Position numbers and translations under genes: made by a program. A stretch of DNA of 64,000 bases from Trifolium pratense (Eukaryota > Streptophyta > Magnoliopsida > Fabales > Fabaceae). The notes below the pieces were generated by a model. It was given only the letters and a program-made list of their open reading frames with translations. It was not told the DNA's origin and did not search any database. The stretch is from the NCBI RefSeq assembly GCF_020283565.1, contig NC_060061.1:43313362-43377361 (forward strand), read 5' to 3'. Position 1 is the stretch's first letter. Each line of letters begins with the position of its first letter. This document shows, one piece after another, positions 36,013 through 46,333 of the stretch.

Positions 36013-36378
36013 ATGCCTTCTTCACGTAAAAACAAGAAGAAACAAGTGAAGCAAGAGAAGGTAGGAATAATGAAAAGATTTAGTTTACGCATCGCAGAGT
36101 TTAAGAGAAAGAAGAACGAAGAGAAACGCGAAGACGAAGAGAAGGATAAGAAAAACAACAAGAAGCCACAAGATGCTGAGATAATAATCATCTCATCAGA
36201 CTCTGAAGCTGAAGAGAATGAAGATGATGCTGACTATGTGGAGTTCTTGGCTGGCTATGTTCCAGAAGAGGAACAAGAAGAAGAAGAACAAGAGCAAAAC
36301 CCAGATCCCATTGAAATATCATCAGAGGATGCTGAGGAGAAATCAGAGATTTCTTCTGAGTTTTATCCATCTGATTAG
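36013..36378 (+). CDS. Antisense ORF in the retrotransposon: charged protein with SUMO-interaction-like motif
   Basis: 121 residues, on the strand opposite to gag, pol and the envelope-position ORF. The N-terminal third is strongly basic (SRKNKKKQVKQEK, then FKRKKNEEKR), resembling a nuclear localisation signal. The middle has IIIISSDSEAEE, a hydrophobic core followed by serines and acids as in phospho-regulated SUMO-interaction motifs. The C-terminal half is acidic with a second similar core (PIEISSEDAEE). There are no cysteines or membrane segments. A TATAAAAAG lies about 20 bases before the ATG, too close for a normal leader, so translation might begin at Met20. The ORF lies between the envelope-position ORF and the 3' LTR. 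Antisense additional ORFs are known from other plant LTR elements (Tat lineage). Function unknown; whether it is expressed is not shown. Confidence 0.5.
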   Translation: MPSSRKNKKKQVKQEKVGIMKRFSLRIAEFKRKKNEEKREDEEKDKKNNKKPQDAEIIIISSDSEAEENEDDADYVEFLAGYVPEEEQEEEEQEQNPDPIEISSEDAEEKSEISSEFYPSD

Positions 36379-36629
36379 GATTAGGTTGTCTTTTTCTTTT
36401 TCTTTTTACCAATGTACTCGACATGGTTAACATTAAAAAAAATTTTCGTTTTTAAAAGCATTGTGTGTTCTTGTGTTCTTATGATCCTATAAAATAAATA
36501 ACAAGTGACCATGAAAAAGTAATCAAGCAAAACATAAACAAAACAACTGGAAATAGATAAACCCAAAAAAAAATTGTTCAGAAGATAAACAAGGAAATAA
36601 AGAAAATTTAAGAACAAGTGCATAGAATC

Positions 36630-37298
36630 CTAGGGTTTCTTAAGATAGGCTAAGAGTTGGTCGAATTTGTCATTCAAAGATCCCACATTGGAAACTAAAC
36701 CATCCACCTTGGTTTCCAATGTCTCTTGAGCAGCTCTTTGACGTTCTAGACCTTCTTGCTGTTCCCTCAGGGCTTCTTGAAATATTCTCAACTGATCTGC
36801 CATACCTGGAGCTTGATCTTCAATCATAGGTTCTGGTTCTTCAACTAAAGGTGCCTTGCCTTTATCAGAGGATTCACCTTCCTCTGGATAGTCAATCATC
36901 AGGACATCATCCTGGTTCATCACATTCAGCACATCCTCTACTGTGGCATCCTCATTATGTAGTTCATTTGCCAGCTCGGCAACCCTAGCAGCAGCTTCTT
37001 CTGACCTTTCAGACTCAGACCTCTGAGCGTCAAGATTCTGAAACAGCTTGGAGTCTATCCAGATGACTTTGAAAGCGTTCAGACGATGTTCAACAGCAGC
37101 AACTTCTTCCAGATTAGCTAGTTCAAATCTAGCATGATTGAACATAGTTAACCTTTTCACTTCAGCCCTAGCCATACTATCCTTCAAAAAGCTTATCAAA
37201 TCCAAGTCCCTCTTACCAACAACAGCCTTAATATCTTCAGCAGCACCATCCAAAGCATTGCAAAGCCTTGCCTTAATGCTTGAAACTTCCAAGTCCAC
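36630..37298 (-). pseudogene. Second part of the envelope-position ORF (coiled-coil)
   Basis: This is an open frame of 222 codons without its own early ATG (the ORF opens at GTG), in a different frame from the ORF that ends at 37313. Its start lies 15 bases beyond that stop, so both look like one protein split by a small insertion or deletion. It is acidic in the middle (SSDKGKAPLVEEPEPMIED), and the C-terminal 60 residues (LREQQEGLERQRAAQETLE onward) form a predicted coiled coil by heptad pattern. Sirevirus proteins at this position are described with coiled coils. The two parts are not joined here. Confidence 0.55.
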
Positions 37299-37312
37299 AT
37301 CAGAAGGACAAA

Positions 37313-38707
37313 CTAGAAACCTTTATCTTTGGAAATAGGAGCAGGTCTTTTCCTCAAACGAGCAGCAAGAGTCTCCTCATCAGATTCAGTCTCATCTTCT
37401 GATGTAGATCCTTCAGATGAACTGTCTGAACTATCTTCCTCAATAACAATAGGCTTTTTGGAAGCTCCTTCAGCAGCCTTGGTAGCAGATTCTTCATGCT
37501 TCCTCTTAGTCCTTTGCTCAACAATAGCTTTTTCTACCTTAATCTTCTTCTGAACCAGAAGATCTGGCTTAGGAAGATCAGCTTGAGCTTCAGCCTTTCT
37601 CTTTGGTTTCCTCTTAGGGTTATACAGATTTACAGGAGCTGGAGGAACCATACTTCTATCAACAACAAATCCTTCTTTTCTGAGTACTTCCAAGTAGCCT
37701 TGAATTACATGCTCAGCATCAGCTTCAGATATAAGTGGGTAGCCATCCACATACAGACGATCCTCAAGCCTAACAGTGAACTCTTGTGGGGGAGCAACAG
37801 GCTTAGATGCAATCAAACGCATCTTGGACAGAAAGTTAGCATTCAGAATTTCTGGATAGAACCTCTTCTCAACCAATTCAGGGTGGAATTTCCTCAAGTT
37901 CTGAACAACATGACCTTGATGCAGAAGGTCAGACAACAGCCTAGGATAAACTATAGTAGTTTTCCTCTGAGATTTACTTGCAAAAATGGCTTCACAAATA
38001 CGTTCAAAGAAATAATCTCCAAGATTAACCTTCTTTTCAGTCAGAAGAAAATACAGCAGATGACGATGAGTCCAGGAGATTGTATCAGTCCCACCAACCC
38101 TTGGACTGATAGCTGCTAGGATGATCTTGAAGAGAACTCTACATTCATCAGTCAAACCCTTTACTTTCCCTTTTAAAGAGAAATCTGTGCAAATGAGATG
38201 CAGAAGATCATCCCTGTATCTTGTATCCTTTTCAAACACATCTAACTCTATCCCAGAGTTAGGTAGACCAAGAAGAGCATTGAGATGGATAGGCGAGATT
38301 GCCATGTTCATCCCACAGATATTTGACCTAATCTGTACACCTGTATAATCCAGCAAACCCATTTCCTTCCTAGTTTTACCCTTCAGACTAGGATTCCTCT
38401 CAATAGCAGCAAGCTCTTCCTTCTTAGCTTCATGCTTATCAAATACCTTTGCTTTCATCCAAAATTTCTTCAACAAATCTGGATAAATGGGACCATTAAG
38501 CATGTCGAAGTACTTATCCCATCCCTGAGCGATAAAGTACTTTTTAACATCAAACCCATTAGCTTGTAGACCATCAAAATCAACCATCTTCTCTGAAAGA
38601 AAAGTAAGTTCAGATTCTGGGAATTCCATCTCGTTCCCAACAATCTGAAGGTTCTTGAATATGAACGGTGGAATCCTTTTTGAAGAAGAAGACGAAGCAC
38701 CGGCCAT
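37313..38707 (-). CDS. Envelope-position ORF of the Sirevirus-like element (plant transposon protein type)
   Basis: 464 residues from the ATG at 38707 (MAGASSSSSKRIPPF); the frame is open further upstream to 38911, but that part is hydrophobic and untypical. It lies after pol in the same orientation. The folded part (about residues 1-330, with GLLDYTGVQIRSNICGMNMA and ALLGLPNSGIELD) resembles the widespread domain annotated as 'putative plant transposon protein' in plant genomes. The C-terminus is basic and then acidic, with a SUMO-interaction-like PIVIEEDSSDSSSE and a basic end (RKRPAPISKDK). No clear membrane helix is seen in this part, so an actual envelope role is not supported; the name refers to position only. 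The frame is lost at 37313. Confidence 0.6.
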   Translation of the reverse strand: MAGASSSSSKRIPPFIFKNLQIVGNEMEFPESELTFLSEKMVDFDGLQANGFDVKKYFIAQGWDKYFDMLNGPIYPDLLKKFWMKAKVFDKHEAKKEELAAIERNPSLKGKTRKEMGLLDYTGVQIRSNICGMNMAISPIHLNALLGLPNSGIELDVFEKDTRYRDDLLHLICTDFSLKGKVKGLTDECRVLFKIILAAISPRVGGTDTISWTHRHLLYFLLTEKKVNLGDYFFERICEAIFASKSQRKTTIVYPRLLSDLLHQGHVVQNLRKFHPELVEKRFYPEILNANFLSKMRLIASKPVAPPQEFTVRLEDRLYVDGYPLISEADAEHVIQGYLEVLRKEGFVVDRSMVPPAPVNLYNPKRKPKRKAEAQADLPKPDLLVQKKIKVEKAIVEQRTKRKHEESATKAAEGASKKPIVIEEDSSDSSSEGSTSEDETESDEETLAARLRKRPAPISKDKGF

Positions 38708-39162
38708 TTGTTGGAGATTAGGGTAAGGTTTGGAAAGACTAAAGAGAGAGAAAGAAAGTTTGTGTTGGAGGTTTAGAGAGAATATGAAAGTGTAGGTTGT
38801 GAAAGTGAATAGTGTGCAAGTGTATTGTGTAAGTTTATTTAAATGAGTACAGTTAACACGAAAATAGCAAATTTGGGAAGTTACGCTAATTGACAGAAAG
38901 TTGAATACCAAAAATCATCATTAACCACCCACTACCTGACACACGTAGACCACGTGCAGAAATTTACTCGGTAACTGCTATTTTAATGGACAACTGTTCA
39001 GCAGTGAATACTAAACGTTTCCCACTTAAATAGTTCAGAGCCTCTGAGTTATTTAAAATTCTCTATCAGAGTTAAGTACTTCAGAGCTTGTGTTTCAGAT
39101 GTTCTGAATCATAAGTTCTGATATACATAACCTCTTACACTTTATTTGCCAAAAAAAAATTT

Positions 39163-42100
39163 TCATTCAGAGATTGAAAACATGTTCAGATGTTTCTTTA
39201 TAAAATCAAATCTTTCAACAGATAAGGCTTTAGTAAATATGTCAGCCCATTGATTTTCAGTATCAACAAACTTAATATCTATAATGCCCCTCTGAACATA
39301 ATCTCTGATAAAATGGTGTTTAATTTCAATATGTTTGGCTCTAGAGTGTAGAATAGGATTTTTAGATAAATGAATGGCTGCAGTATTATCACAATATAAA
39401 GGAATATTGTTACTGCTTACCTGATAATCTTCTAACTGATATTTTAACCAGAGTAGTTGTGTGCAACACTTAGCTGCTGAAATGTATTCTGCTTCTGCTG
39501 TAGACAAAGCTATAGTAGTTTGTCTCTTACTAGCCCAGGAGATAAGGTTTTCACCAACAAATTGACAATTGCCACTTGTGGATTTTCTTTCAATTTTATC
39601 TCCAGCATAGTCAGCATCACAGAATCCATTTAGCACATAATCATTGGATTTCTTATAGAGAAGTCCAAGATTAGTTGTTCCTTTCAGATACCTAAAGATT
39701 CTCTTTACAGCAGTAAGATGAGATTCTCTGGGATCTGACTGGAATCTTGCACATAAGCAAACACTGAATAAAATATCTGGTCTAGAGGCTGTCAGATAGA
39801 GTAAGGAACCAATCATACCTCTGTAGACCTTTTGATCTACCTTTCCTTCATCATCTGACTTGCCCATGTTAGTAGTTGGATGCATAGGAGTATTCATAAT
39901 CTTGCAGTCATCTAGATTGAATTTCTTCAGAAGTTCTTTAGTGTATTTTGATTGATGAACATAAGTTCCTTCCTTCTTCTGATTGATTTGAATTCCAAGA
40001 AAGAACTTCAACTCTCCCATCATGCTCATTTCAAATTCATCCTGCATTATTTTAGAAAAATTCTTGCACAAAGCAGCATTAGTTGAACCAAAAATAATAT
40101 CATCAACATAAATTTGAATAATTAAAATGTCTTCTTTGGTTGTTTTTCTAAAGAGTGTGCAGTCAACCTTTCCTTTTTCAAAACCTTTTTCAAGAAGGAA
40201 ATTACTGAGTCTATCATACCAAGCTCTTGGAGCTTGTTTCAGACCATACAGTGATTTCTTCAGTTTAAAAACATGTTCTGGGTTTGAGATATCTTCAAAA
40301 CCAGGAGGTTGTTTAACATACACTTCTTCAGAAATGAAACCATTTAAGAAGGCACTTTTAACATCCATCTGATATAAGGTTATTCCATGATTAACAGCAT
40401 AAGATAGAAGTAACCTGATTGCTTCAAGTCTAGCAACTGGTGCAAAGGTTTCAGTATAGTCAATCCCCTCTTGTTGACTATAACCTTGTGCAACCAATCT
40501 AGCCTTGTTTCTTACCACTTCACCTTGTTCATTCAGCTTGTTTCTGAATACCCATTTTGTTCCAATAATGTTCTTGTGTGAAGGTTTAGGCACTAGAGTC
40601 CATACATCATTCCTTTGGAATTGATTCAGCTCTTCTTGCATTGCTACAATCCAAGCATCATCCTTCAGAGCTTCATCAATCTTTGAAGGTTCCATCATTG
40701 AGATAAGACCAACTAATGATTCCTCATTTCTTAGTTGAGATCTTGTCTTTCTTGGACTATCCTTGTTGCCTAATATCAGTTCCTCTGGATGTGATGACTT
40801 GTATTTGAAAGTATTTCTTGGGGGCTCATCATCTTCAGACTCATCAACATCAGGTTCAGCAGAAACTTCTGTTCTTGGTTGTTCAGAGTCTGTAGGAACT
40901 ATTGTGTTCAGAGGTACTTCAGAGAATGGATGTTCTGAGTAGTTTGGAATATCTGAATATTGATCCTCTGATACCTGAAATCTAGACAAACCTTCCACAA
41001 GCTCTGACACTTGGTCAGGCTCTTTGTCATCAAATTTGACATGCATACTTTCTTCCACAGTGTGTGTTTCAGAAATATACAGTCTGTATGCTTTTGAGCG
41101 TTCAGAATATCCTATAAAGATACCCTTATAACCTCTAGCATCAAATTTCTTTAGATGGACTTTGTTGTTTAAGATGTAACACGTACATCCAAACTGATGA
41201 AAATAAGAAATATCAGGTTTTCTTCCTTTGAACAATTCATAAGCAGTTTTGTTCAACTTAGATCTGATATAGATTCTATTTTGAACATAACATGCTGTGT
41301 TTACAGCTTCTGCCCATAAAAACTTTGCTACATTTGTTTCATGCATCATGGTTCTGGCCATTTCTTGCAGAGTTCTATTCTTCCTTTCTACAACCCCATT
41401 TTGTTGAGGAGTTCTAGGAGAAGAGAATTCATGCAGAATGCCATATTTTTCACAAAAGTTTTCAAAAGGTTCATTTTCAAATTCTCCACCATGATCACTT
41501 CTAACTTTTAAAATAGTGTAGCCTTTTTCATTTTGAATTTGTTTGCAGAAGATGCTAAACTCATCATAAGCTTCATCTTTTGTTCTTAGGAATTTTACCC
41601 AAGTCCATCTACTGTAATCATCAACAATTACTAATCCATACTTCTTTCCATTGATTGAAGCAGTGTTAACTGGCCCAAAAAGATCAATGTGAAGAAGTTC
41701 CAATGGTCTTGAGGTAGAGACAATGTTCTTAGGTTTAAAAGAAGATTTTGTAATTTTTCCTTTTTGACATGAACCACAAAGTGTGTTTGAGTGATACTTG
41801 ATTTTAGGTAAACCTCTGACAAGGTCAAGCTTGCTAAGCTTAGAGATTAACCTCCAGTTAGCATGGCCTAACCTCTTATGCCAGATCCATTTTTCTTCAC
41901 TCAAGGTCAAAAGACACATCACTTTTTGTTCATTCAAATCAGAAAGATTAACTTTATAAACATTGTTCTTTCTCAGACCTTTGAATATAATGGAGTTATC
42001 AGATTGTTTAGACACAGTACATGATTCCTTATTAAAGACAACTACATAACCATTGTCGCAAAATTGACTTATGCTCAATAGATTATGTTTAAGTCCATCA

Positions 42101-42321
42101 ACTAACCAAACATCATTAATAGATAGGGAGGAATTACCTACTGTACCTGTACCTATTATCTTTCCTTTCTGATTTCCTCCAAAGCCAACAGAACCTCCTT
42201 CTTTCATGGTTAGCTTAGAAAACAGTTGCTTGTCACCAGTCATGTGCCTTGAACACCCACTATCCAGATACCATGAATGATTCATGATACTTCTTTGAGT
42301 GATAGGCTGTATGAGAAACAA
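39163..42321 (-). CDS. Copia pol polyprotein: protease, integrase, reverse transcriptase, RNase H
   Basis: The open frame is 1052 codons. It is open from just after the gag stop; the first in-frame ATG is at [10 protein letters not shown]. Order: protease with DSG ([14 protein letters not shown]), integrase zinc finger (HKRLGHANW, then CGSCQKGK), the integrase core with [15 protein letters not shown] and [13 protein letters not shown], reverse transcriptase ([12 protein letters not shown], then the catalytic YVDD at about residue 737), and RNase H ([24 protein letters not shown]). All key residues are present and no stop interrupts, so the enzyme set looks intact. The frame differs from gag, so pol needs a frame change or separate initiation. 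It replicates the element through an RNA intermediate in cytoplasmic particles. Confidence 0.95.
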   Translation of the reverse strand: MFLIQPITQRSIMNHSWYLDSGCSRHMTGDKQLFSKLTMKEGGSVGFGGNQKGKIIGTGTVGNSSLSINDVWLVDGLKHNLLSISQFCDNGYVVVFNKESCTVSKQSDNSIIFKGLRKNNVYKVNLSDLNEQKVMCLLTLSEEKWIWHKRLGHANWRLISKLSKLDLVRGLPKIKYHSNTLCGSCQKGKITKSSFKPKNIVSTSRPLELLHIDLFGPVNTASINGKKYGLVIVDDYSRWTWVKFLRTKDEAYDEFSIFCKQIQNEKGYTILKVRSDHGGEFENEPFENFCEKYGILHEFSSPRTPQQNGVVERKNRTLQEMARTMMHETNVAKFLWAEAVNTACYVQNRIYIRSKLNKTAYELFKGRKPDISYFHQFGCTCYILNNKVHLKKFDARGYKGIFIGYSERSKAYRLYISETHTVEESMHVKFDDKEPDQVSELVEGLSRFQVSEDQYSDIPNYSEHPFSEVPLNTIVPTDSEQPRTEVSAEPDVDESEDDEPPRNTFKYKSSHPEELILGNKDSPRKTRSQLRNEESLVGLISMMEPSKIDEALKDDAWIVAMQEELNQFQRNDVWTLVPKPSHKNIIGTKWVFRNKLNEQGEVVRNKARLVAQGYSQQEGIDYTETFAPVARLEAIRLLLSYAVNHGITLYQMDVKSAFLNGFISEEVYVKQPPGFEDISNPEHVFKLKKSLYGLKQAPRAWYDRLSNFLLEKGFEKGKVDCTLFRKTTKEDILIIQIYVDDIIFGSTNAALCKNFSKIMQDEFEMSMMGELKFFLGIQINQKKEGTYVHQSKYTKELLKKFNLDDCKIMNTPMHPTTNMGKSDDEGKVDQKVYRGMIGSLLYLTASRPDILFSVCLCARFQSDPRESHLTAVKRIFRYLKGTTNLGLLYKKSNDYVLNGFCDADYAGDKIERKSTSGNCQFVGENLISWASKRQTTIALSTAEAEYISAAKCCTQLLWLKYQLEDYQVSSNNIPLYCDNTAAIHLSKNPILHSRAKHIEIKHHFIRDYVQRGIIDIKFVDTENQWADIFTKALSVERFDFIKKHLNMFSISE

Positions 42322-42323
42322 CT

Positions 42324-44720
42324 TTAATCACTACGGTGGAACTCTTTATCACAGTTAATGATAAAGTCATCCCAATATTCTTCCTCTTCATTTATCAAGT
42401 TCTGATTGTTAACTTGAGAACTTGTCAGCCATTGGTCAAGGACATAAGCCCTTCTTCCTTTGCATAGGACTTGTTTCCATACTCTAGGTAGGACATATCC
42501 TTTCCTAGTTGGTAAATCTGAATGATACATAATTTCTGCTTTTGGTACCCATCTTCTGGGTCCACGCTTGTTAGTCCACAAATGTTTACTGTGTTGTTGA
42601 GTGTGAGAGAAAGATTTTGGTTTGGAATAATAACTCTTTTGAAAATGTTTCTTAGTTTGAGTTCTGTTATTATTCCAGGACTTGGATTGTTTATGCTCCC
42701 AGAGTTTGTATTTATCACCAGTCCATTGATTTGACTGGTTATATTTACTGACTCTAGATTCATAAATAACCTTAGTCCTATGTTGCCTCTGAGGTTTGAG
42801 ATTTGACTTCCTTTTAAAAACTTCTGAGCCTTTAGGTTGACTTTTCTCATGAACTAGAATTCCTCTGGTTCCAGAAGTTGAAGCATCAGATTTTGAAACT
42901 TTCAGAACATCTGAACTAATACTGTCAAGTTCTGAACAGCTTTTATCTTCTGAGCTTTTCTTCCCAGATCCTGAGGAACTTGGTTCCTCTGAGTTGTCAT
43001 TTTCCAAATCTCTCAGATTATTATCCTCATCTTCCAGAGTACCAAATTTCTTTCCTTCTTCACTCTGAGGTACAACATAGTAAACCCAAGATTTTCCAAC
43101 CTTTTTGGGATAGGTCTTTAGCTTTGAATATGTTCTACCATATTCATAGCCAAGTCCCTCTCCTCTATGTCTCATGACATTATAAACAAGATTAGCAGCT
43201 TTGCTCTTACCAAGGTTGAGATGCACAAACTGTTGAAGAGCCATTTCTTGCTCATCAGTAGGTTTGTGACACACAGCACAACCCTTTTCAAGATCATTTA
43301 CTCTATTCAGAGTTTCTTGATATAGACCTTGAAAATGTTCTGCTTGTTCAGTCAGGGTGTTAAGGTTATCTTGTAAAACTTTTTGTTTACTTAACACTCT
43401 GAGATGTTTCTCAATGACCTTGTTAAGTGCAGTTATAAGTTGAGATTTAGAACAGTCAGAAAATACCTCATCAGTTACTTCTGAATCTGATTCTGATTCA
43501 TCGTCTGAGTCTACATCTGAGTCAGTTGAAGCCATCAGGGCTAGATTTGCCTCTTCTTCTTCCTCAACTTCTTCCTCAGATGATAGCTCTTCAAAAGTAG
43601 CCATCAGACTCTTTTTCAATCTGCTCTTGAATTGTTGCTTCTTTGAGCTGTATCTTTTGCTTTTGTCTTTAGCAGATATTTCTGGACAATCAGCAATAAA
43701 GTGTCCTGGCTTCTTACAGTTGAAGCAATTCTTCTGATCATCCTTTTTGCTGACAAAATTTCTGGAGCTGTTACCTCCTCTGAAATTTCTTTTGTTAAAT
43801 CTGTTCCATTGCTGAAACTTGGTGAATAAAGCAAACTCATCCTCATTCATCTCATCCTCTTGACCATCAGCAGAAGATTCTTCTTCAATATCAAGAAGCT
43901 GAGTCTTAAGAGCCTTAGAAGTAGTCTTAGTTGACTGTAAAGCCACTGACTTAGACTTCTTCTTAGTTTCTGAGTCAGCATCCAGAACCATCTCATGGCT
44001 TCTGAGATTGCTTATCAGAGCTTCAAGACTCAGAGTCTTGAGATTTTGAGCTTCCTCTATTGCAGTGACCTTAGGTCTCCAAGCAATAGGAAGACTTCTC
44101 AGAATCTTCTGAACATGGTCATAGGTTGAATAACTTCTCTTAAGAGCTTTAAGACCAGATACAAGGATTTGAAACCTTGTAAACATAGTCTCAATGTTTT
44201 CATCTTGTTGCATAGTGAAAAGTTCATATTGCCTTATCAAAAGACTAGCTTTAGCCTCTTGAACCTTTTCATTTCCATCATAAGTAGCACACATAGAATC
44301 AAAGATAGATTTAGCAGTAGACTTGTTTTCTATTCTGACATAATCCTCATGTCTAATAGCACCAACAACAATGTCCTTTACTCTATGATGTTTTGTGTAG
44401 ATTTTTAGGTTAGCTGGTGTGAGTAACTTTCTATTCTCCATGGACAACCTACCATGTTCATTCAAGTTTTCAAAAGTTACTCCCAACTCAACCAAATCCC
44501 ACAACTCATGATCAATAGCAGTAATATTGCTATACAGTCTCTCTTTCCACCACTCAAATAATGAAGCATCACCATTGAATATAGGGGCTTTTCTGTTGCC
44601 ACTATGTTCATGTGATTCATTACTTAAGTAGTCATAACCAAAAGCATTTCTAGGACCACCACCAGCACCACTGGCCTCTTCACCGGTTGTTCTAGTGCTA
44701 CTATCGTCTCCTCCAGACAT
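42324..44720 (-). CDS. Sirevirus-like Gag (large, with zinc knuckle)
   Basis: 798 residues, starting [18 protein letters not shown]. The N-terminal copia gag domain ([20 protein letters not shown] to about residue 240) builds the particle. A CCHC zinc knuckle [14 protein letters not shown] lies at about residues 328-345. A long Glu/Asp/Ser-rich acidic region and a basic C-terminal region rich in Lys, Ser and Asn follow. A length near 800 residues, against 300-500 in most copia elements, is typical of Sireviruses. A TQT tripeptide (about residue 687, NRTQTKKH) resembles light-chain LC8 binding motifs reported for Sirevirus Gag. The stop (42324-42326) is immediately followed by pol in another frame. 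Confidence 0.93.
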   Translation of the reverse strand: MSGGDDSSTRTTGEEASGAGGGPRNAFGYDYLSNESHEHSGNRKAPIFNGDASLFEWWKERLYSNITAIDHELWDLVELGVTFENLNEHGRLSMENRKLLTPANLKIYTKHHRVKDIVVGAIRHEDYVRIENKSTAKSIFDSMCATYDGNEKVQEAKASLLIRQYELFTMQQDENIETMFTRFQILVSGLKALKRSYSTYDHVQKILRSLPIAWRPKVTAIEEAQNLKTLSLEALISNLRSHEMVLDADSETKKKSKSVALQSTKTTSKALKTQLLDIEEESSADGQEDEMNEDEFALFTKFQQWNRFNKRNFRGGNSSRNFVSKKDDQKNCFNCKKPGHFIADCPEISAKDKSKRYSSKKQQFKSRLKKSLMATFEELSSEEEVEEEEEANLALMASTDSDVDSDDESESDSEVTDEVFSDCSKSQLITALNKVIEKHLRVLSKQKVLQDNLNTLTEQAEHFQGLYQETLNRVNDLEKGCAVCHKPTDEQEMALQQFVHLNLGKSKAANLVYNVMRHRGEGLGYEYGRTYSKLKTYPKKVGKSWVYYVVPQSEEGKKFGTLEDEDNNLRDLENDNSEEPSSSGSGKKSSEDKSCSELDSISSDVLKVSKSDASTSGTRGILVHEKSQPKGSEVFKRKSNLKPQRQHRTKVIYESRVSKYNQSNQWTGDKYKLWEHKQSKSWNNNRTQTKKHFQKSYYSKPKSFSHTQQHSKHLWTNKRGPRRWVPKAEIMYHSDLPTRKGYVLPRVWKQVLCKGRRAYVLDQWLTSSQVNNQNLINEEEEYWDDFIINCDKEFHRSD

Positions 44721-44773
44721 AGTGTTCTCACAAGATCTTTACTGTCTCACTGTTAAGTGAAAGTAACAGACCA

Positions 44774-44788
44774 GGCGCTCTGATGCCA
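44774..44788 (-). promoter_or_regulatory. Primer-binding site (initiator tRNA-Met type)
   Basis: Two bases inside the 5' LTR the minus strand reads TGGCATCAGAGCGCC, close to the copia consensus TGGTATCAGAGC that pairs with initiator tRNA-Met. Confidence 0.8.
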
Positions 44789-44790
44789 AT

Positions 44791-45909
44791 TGAAGGTGTG
44801 AAAACACAAGAAGGGGGGGGGTTGAATTGTGTTTTAGCTAAGTTAAAACTTTTTCAAGTTCTTAACTCAACTACGTTAGCAGCGGAAAAGTAACACAATA
44901 AATAACAAGATAGAGAGAGAGAAATCACACAAGCAATTTATACTGGTTCCTCTCACAAAACGAGAGTAGTCCAGTCCCCTTGCACTTCCAAGGGAGTTCA
45001 CTATAATCACACAAGATTACACCTGCTCAAGCACACAAGCAAGAGACTTCTCAACAATGCTCAAGCACACAAGCTTAAGACTTCACACTTAAGCACACAA
45101 GCTTAAGTCTCACACTTAAGCACACAAGCTTAAGTTACACACGTTACAATAAAGTATATAAAAATATACAAGTGCTCTTAGATGAACCTAAAGAGAGCAA
45201 ATACAAGTATTACAGAGTATTTGGCTAAAGTGCAAAAACACTTGAGAGAGGTTCAGAGCTTGTATATCACAGAGTTCAGAGTTTGTTTTGCGCACGTTCA
45301 AATCTTGATAATTAATCTTTTTGTTGCAGCTGATCCTTCTAGTATATATACCACTAGAAAAGAGTCGTTGCAAAAGGAGCCGTTGGAGTTGATAACCTTT
45401 TGTCTTCAAGCAGTCTGTCTTGATGCAGTTTGGTTGTATCCAAAACTAAGAAAGAGTTTCAGTTACTTTGACTACTGCAGAGTGGACTTTCCTTATTCAG
45501 CTAACAAAACTGAAGACCCACGTTCTCAAGATAGGACAGACAAAACAGAGCTAGCTGAGCTGATCAGACTTGAAAGGTCCTTTTCTTCATTGGTAGAAGA
45601 GTTGACTAGCAAAGGGAATCTTCACAGCTTTCAAAGAGATCTTCAGAGTTTGATGAAGCTTGTAGACAGACATGAAGTACTGAAGTCTTCATCCTCTGAA
45701 CGTTGTAACCTCTGAAGTCCAACATCTTCTGAGCGCTTGTGAACTTCTGAATTCACATCCTCTGAACTTCACTCAGAGCTTATATGATGCTTATATCTGC
45801 GCACTTAAAATAAATTTTTAGTCCTTCCAATTGTTTATTAATACTTTGTTATCATCAAAACCTTTATAGATTAAGGAGCAAACATTTTTAAATCAATTTT
45901 GTTCCAACA
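44791..45909 (-). repeat. 5' LTR of the Sirevirus-like element
   Basis: It is 1119 bp. I could find only one difference from the copy at 34318-35434: a G-run of nine instead of seven near the internal edge. The promoter for the element should lie here, but no single TATA box stands out. Confidence 0.93.
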
Positions 45910-45914
45910 TTTTA

Positions 45915-46333
45915 TTTATGTACATAATAGGAAAACATCATATAAAACTTTTTAAAATTTAAAAATGATCAGTGCACCAGGTCTACAAATCTATTCTAAC
46001 TATCAACAAATTTCGAGAGTTTTAGGAGGAATGAGAATTGTAATTTTTTCTACTTCTAGGGTATAATGACAGATCGAGAAGCAAGATTAGAAAGAATCAG
46101 CGAAAAAGTTTCATGTTATATATGGTAATGATAATTTTACCAATATATTCTATGAAATACTTAGATACATTATTGTGAATGGACTAAAGAAAAAACAGAT
46201 TTCTAATATTACTCTCAATACATTAGTGAATGTGTGAAGAGGATTTAACGGTCTTATAACTTAATCAAATATCATATTGAACATTTTTATCTTCCGCAAA
46301 TGTGGTCTCTTTATTTATTTATTTATTTTACAA
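45915..46333. other. Spacer between retrotransposon and pectinesterase gene
   Basis: AT-rich DNA with no gene or repeat recognised. It includes the 3' untranslated region of the pectinesterase gene and a short 'tttatttattta' microsatellite at about 46310-46330. Confidence 0.5.

Larger units (their letters stand above)
34313..45914 (-). mobile_element. Complete Sirevirus-like Ty1/copia retrotransposon
   Basis: The element spans 34318-45909 (11.6 kb). It is flanked by TTTTA on both sides (34313-34317 and 45910-45914) and bounded by TG...CA LTRs. In its own (minus) orientation the order is 5' LTR, primer-binding site, gag, pol (protease, integrase, reverse transcriptase, RNase H), envelope-position ORF in two pieces, a plus-strand antisense ORF, repeated polypurine tracts, 3' LTR. 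Integrase before reverse transcriptase defines copia. A large gag, an extra ORF after pol and several polypurine tracts define the Sirevirus/Maximus group (SIRE1-like). The LTRs appear to differ only in the length of one G-run, so the insertion is very recent and the element may still be active. Confidence 0.93.
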
